NCBI GenBank assembly: GCA_005239945.1
Contig: SBAY01000183.1
Coordinates: 1 to 16,591, forward strand
Reading direction: 5' to 3'
Source of the DNA: Nitrospira sp.
GTDB taxonomy: Bacteria > UBA9089 > CG2-30-40-21 > SBAY01
DNA length: 16,591 bases
Notes under the pieces: generated by a model
Databases searched by the model: none
Told to the model about the DNA's origin: nothing
What the model saw: only the letters and a program-made list of their open reading frames with translations
Position numbers and translations under genes: made by a program
In this document: piece after piece, positions 14,043-16,591 of the stretch
How positions within the stretch are numbered: the stretch's first letter is position 1
How the letters are laid out: each line of letters starts with the position of its first letter

Positions 14043-14150
14043 TTACCTATAATAATTTGTGCTCCTGTTTATAGCAGATATGATGAGCTATCTACTCAAG
14101 TAAAAATAGGCACTAATGAAGGATTGAAGCACGTGTCTGTAATCTTTTAA
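14043..14150 (+). pseudogene. MazF/PemK-like toxin fragment
   Basis: About 35 codons read LPIIICAPVYSRYDELS, then TQVKIGTNEGLKHVSVI, and stop at 14148-14150. The order 'CAPVYSRYDxLSTQV ... DEGLKHxSxI' matches, from memory, the middle of a MazF-family endoribonuclease. The N-terminal start and the C-terminal CDELV... region are absent. The same frame is open back to about 13965 with no recognisable match. Its stop overlaps, on the opposite strand, the stop of the ligase gene (14147-14149), so the right-hand junction lies exactly at the end of that gene. No antitoxin is visible. Confidence 0.45.
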
Positions 14151-16435
14151 ATTCCTCCAAGTATCGTTAACATTTCTCGAGCATAATTATTTTCTGTTTC
14201 TATCTTTAAAACTGCCTCAAATTCTTGTCTGGCTTCTTTTAATTTTTGTTGATTAATATAAATCGTGCCTAAGTTATTACGAGCAAAGATATTATTCACA
14301 TCTAACGAAATCGCCTTTTTAAATTGGATTTCTGCCTCTTTATACCTTTTTTGGTCGAAGTAAATTTTACCAAGTTTGCCATACAAATCCGCATTTTTAG
14401 GGTTATAGACAATAGCCTTTTTCAAAAGCTCTATTGACTTATCTATTTTCCCTGTAACTTGATATAACTCCCCTAAAATTCGTAGATAATTAGGGTCATC
14501 AGGAAACAAGGCAGATGCCTGTTCCATTTCTTTGATTGCCTCCTCATATCTTCCCTGCCGAACATAAATAGCCGCGATATTATTATATGGGTCGGCAAAT
14601 AATGGTTTATAAACAAGAGCCTTTTTAGATGCTTCAATTGATTTGTCAGCCCAGGCATTGTTTCCTGTCCTGACATATTTTTCTCCATAAGAGGAACTTA
14701 AGAGATTATAATAATATGGGTGGAGCGGATTACATTTCACCGCCTCTTCTCCTTTGACAATAAGTCTATCCAACCAGACAATATCCTGTGTTTGATTAAA
14801 TTTGATATTATAGGCATCTAAAACCTCACCATAATAAAATTCCTCACCAGGATTATACTCTAATGCCTTTTCAAAGCTGGCCATAGCTTGGTCAATATTA
14901 CCCTGACTTTTCATCGCCAATCCATTTTTATAGTAAACATCAGCAATATATGGTCGTATGGAAAATAAAACTCCGTAGTAAATTAAAATCATTAAAGATA
15001 GACTGATGGCCAGACGAGGAATAACAGGAAGGCTAACAGGCTTTGTCTGCTGATGGTTAGGTCTGCCTGCCGGTATGACCATACCCAGCAATAACCAGAA
15101 CAAAGAAGAGGTGGCAATAATTCCAAAACCAACTTGATTTTGCACGAGATAAGAAACTATTGCCGCTAATATCCCAGACAACAAGATCTTATTCTCTTCC
15201 TTGATTAATGGAAAAAGACGATACACAAATATAAAGAGAGAAACTATCATCCAGAGGTAAGCCCCTAATCCTAAAAGACCACGAGTTGTAGCTATGTCTA
15301 TGATTTCATTATGAGCCTTATCAATCAGACAATTTCTTCCCCCTTCTGTTCGAATGAACTCAAGTTTTTCATGTTGAGTAGAAACAAACCGTAAGGCATC
15401 CGGTCCCACACCTAAAAAAGGGTGTCTTTTGATAATCTCAAGTCCTGTCTGCCAGATATAGACCCTTGTTTCGGCGGTAGAGGTAAATTCTAAGGTAGGA
15501 ATAGCCTTTCCTTCCTTTTTCTCTATCTTAACTGTTGTAGCGAATTTCTGGATCAAACCAGATTGCCCCGTTAGAAAAAATATGGCAGTCGCCATTCCTA
15601 TCACCACAAAAACTACAGCAAGTCTGAGTTTAATTTTAAGAAATTGCCGACGCAGTAAAAACCCAAACAGAATTATTCCCCCACCTAATCCCAATGCCCC
15701 TCCACGATGTGAAAGAATCGAAAAACATTTGTAGATTAAGAGAAGACTAAGCAAACAAACCCCCATAAAGATAATCTTTTTTCTCCTCTCTTTTGAGTTT
15801 GCTACATTTTTAGGAATCAAGAAAAATAATGTTAGCGGGGCAAAAAAGACCATGGCTAAATAACCACCTATGAAATTGGGATTACCAAAGGTAGAAATTA
15901 CCCCAGATTCCCATTTAGTCAAATCAATTCCATAAGACTGTAATATTCCCACTAAGGCAGACAAAACCCCAGTAATGGTAATAACTACAATGGTTCTCTT
16001 GAGATATTTATGCTCTTTTAAAAAATTCACGGCGATATAATATATGAGAATATAATTAAAGGTGCTGAGTAATCCATCGTATCTTTTATATTCACCTACG
16101 AGGCTCATATAAGGATGGACACCTGTCATGGTAGCAGCGATATTTATAATCAAAAAAACAAGTATTGGTAAATCAAGAGGGGTTCTTATAAATTGAATCT
16201 TTTTGGCGAAGGTGAGTTTTATAAGCCAAACACCAATAATAATAAGGGTCAAAACCCGCATAGCGGTTACTTTGACCAGGTCAAAACTGGTTGTCCGGGC
16301 ATCGAAGCTAAGGGCAATAGTTAAAATCATTAGGAATAAAATTCCTATGATTAGCCGAACACAATATTTATCAATTTTATCTATCCGCCGTTGCACAGAC
16401 AGGTTTGAAGATTTGGATGGCTTTTGTGGTTTCAT
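14147..16435 (-). CDS. O-antigen ligase/polymerase (Wzy_C) with C-terminal TPR repeats
   Basis: A 762-residue inner-membrane protein. Residues from about 27 to 455 contain around ten to twelve hydrophobic segments. A long periplasmic-type loop around 290-385 lies in the region where Wzy_C proteins have theirs, with LGVGPDALRF (341-350) and KAHNEIIDIATTRGLLGLG (373-391), the family signature. SHRGGALGLG (242-251) supplies a conserved arginine before that loop. A last hydrophobic segment (475-492) leads into about six TPR units (500-755), such as GNIDQAMASFEKALEYNP. The enzyme would polymerise repeat units or ligate them to a lipid or protein acceptor; ligase and polymerase cannot be told apart. 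TPRs may bind partner proteins. It is convergent with the operon and has its own near-leaderless promoter. ATG 16435 is the only start consistent with that promoter. Confidence 0.85.
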   Translation of the reverse strand: MKPQKPSKSSNLSVQRRIDKIDKYCVRLIIGILFLMILTIALSFDARTTSFDLVKVTAMRVLTLIIIGVWLIKLTFAKKIQFIRTPLDLPILVFLIINIAATMTGVHPYMSLVGEYKRYDGLLSTFNYILIYYIAVNFLKEHKYLKRTIVVITITGVLSALVGILQSYGIDLTKWESGVISTFGNPNFIGGYLAMVFFAPLTLFFLIPKNVANSKERRKKIIFMGVCLLSLLLIYKCFSILSHRGGALGLGGGIILFGFLLRRQFLKIKLRLAVVFVVIGMATAIFFLTGQSGLIQKFATTVKIEKKEGKAIPTLEFTSTAETRVYIWQTGLEIIKRHPFLGVGPDALRFVSTQHEKLEFIRTEGGRNCLIDKAHNEIIDIATTRGLLGLGAYLWMIVSLFIFVYRLFPLIKEENKILLSGILAAIVSYLVQNQVGFGIIATSSLFWLLLGMVIPAGRPNHQQTKPVSLPVIPRLAISLSLMILIYYGVLFSIRPYIADVYYKNGLAMKSQGNIDQAMASFEKALEYNPGEEFYYGEVLDAYNIKFNQTQDIVWLDRLIVKGEEAVKCNPLHPYYYNLLSSSYGEKYVRTGNNAWADKSIEASKKALVYKPLFADPYNNIAAIYVRQGRYEEAIKEMEQASALFPDDPNYLRILGELYQVTGKIDKSIELLKKAIVYNPKNADLYGKLGKIYFDQKRYKEAEIQFKKAISLDVNNIFARNNLGTIYINQQKLKEARQEFEAVLKIETENNYAREMLTILGGI

Positions 16436-16444
16436 TATGTTTTT

Positions 16445-16474
16445 AGTATAGCATACCTTTATTTAAAAAGTCAA
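16445..16474 (-). promoter_or_regulatory. Sigma70-type promoter of the ligase gene, predicted leaderless
   Basis: On the minus strand, TTGACT (16469-16474) and TATACT (16445-16450) have an 18-base spacer. The ATG (16433-16435) is only 9 bases after the -10, so transcription should start within about 3 bases of the start codon. No Shine-Dalgarno motif precedes the gene. Confidence 0.7.
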
Positions 16475-16535
16475 TGTAATTTTGTTTGCCTCAGAAATTC
16501 TCCAACTTTTAGTAGTGGTTTAAAGAGAGGTGTTT

Positions 16536-16585
16536 TTTAAGGGGAGAGAAACCCTTTTTGAAAAAAGTGTTTCTCTCCCCTTAAA
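16536..16585. repeat. Strong palindrome at the window edge
   Basis: A perfect 17-bp inverted repeat has arms at 16536-16552 and 16569-16585, with core AAGGGGAGAGAAAC and its complement. The 16-base loop contains TTTTT and AAAAA and can extend the stem. Neither strand shows a U-tract after the stem, so it looks like a REP/MITE-type palindrome rather than a simple terminator. It may continue beyond the window, since the flanks GAGAGGTG and ACCCCTC are also partly complementary. The rest of 16436-16535 holds only the ligase promoter. Confidence 0.75.
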
Positions 16586-16591
16586 CCCCTC

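Overview
The window looks like part of a low-GC, Gram-negative-type bacterial genome, probably from an uncultured (candidate-phylum) lineage. The evidence is indirect: a surface-polysaccharide (O-antigen-like) sugar cluster, an O-antigen-ligase/TPR fusion, PIN- and MazF-type toxin genes and remnants, and several palindromic repeats of the kind associated with REP-type transposases. No rRNA, tRNA or CRISPR array is present, so the taxon cannot be fixed from this window.

Layout. Positions 1-816 (minus strand) hold a repeat-edged toxin-antitoxin-like pair: a VapC-like PIN protein and a small partner whose last ten residues are encoded by a tandem repeat. The pair has a perfect sigma70-type promoter. 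Positions 848-1273 are non-coding apart from a hairpin, a possible second promoter for the toxin pair and a possible vestigial short ORF. A second perfect consensus promoter (1274-1302) lies just ahead of a plus-strand block of about 12 kb (1314-13556). Its genes are an SDR epimerase, a methyltransferase, a GT-B glycosyltransferase, a perosamine-synthase-like aminotransferase, a NodS-like methyltransferase bracketed by two copies of a palindromic repeat, a second SDR reductase/epimerase, an internally deleted C-methyltransferase, a two-subunit transketolase, a GT2 glycosyltransferase, CDP-glucose 4,6-dehydratase (rfbG), glucose-1-phosphate cytidylyltransferase (rfbF) and CDP-4-keto-6-deoxyglucose 3-dehydrase (rfbH). 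Positions 13557-14150 are a graveyard with a frameshifted AAA-ATPase-like gene and a MazF-like fragment. A convergent minus-strand gene (14147-16435) encodes a membrane O-antigen ligase/polymerase with C-terminal TPR repeats, again with a promoter almost touching its start codon. The window ends inside or just after a strong palindrome.

How the genes fit together. RfbF, RfbG and RfbH would convert glucose-1-phosphate to CDP-4-keto-3,6-dideoxyglucose, the common precursor of abequose/paratose/tyvelose and of branched sugars such as yersiniose. The SDR at 6125 could reduce the 4-keto group, and the GT2 at 9271 resembles abequosyltransferases. The split transketolase inside this cluster is the most interesting element. 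My inference, not demonstrated, is that it transfers a two-carbon ketol unit to the keto-sugar nucleotide to make a branched-chain deoxy sugar. The aminotransferase suggests that a 4-amino-4,6-dideoxy sugar is also made. No flippase, initiating transferase or RfbI-type reductase is in the window, so the pathway must be completed elsewhere.

Genome dynamics. Decayed genes (C-methyltransferase, AAA ATPase, MazF) and repeat-bracketed cassettes show that the locus has been repeatedly edited. Two of the main genes have promoters so close to the start codon that their transcripts should be leaderless.
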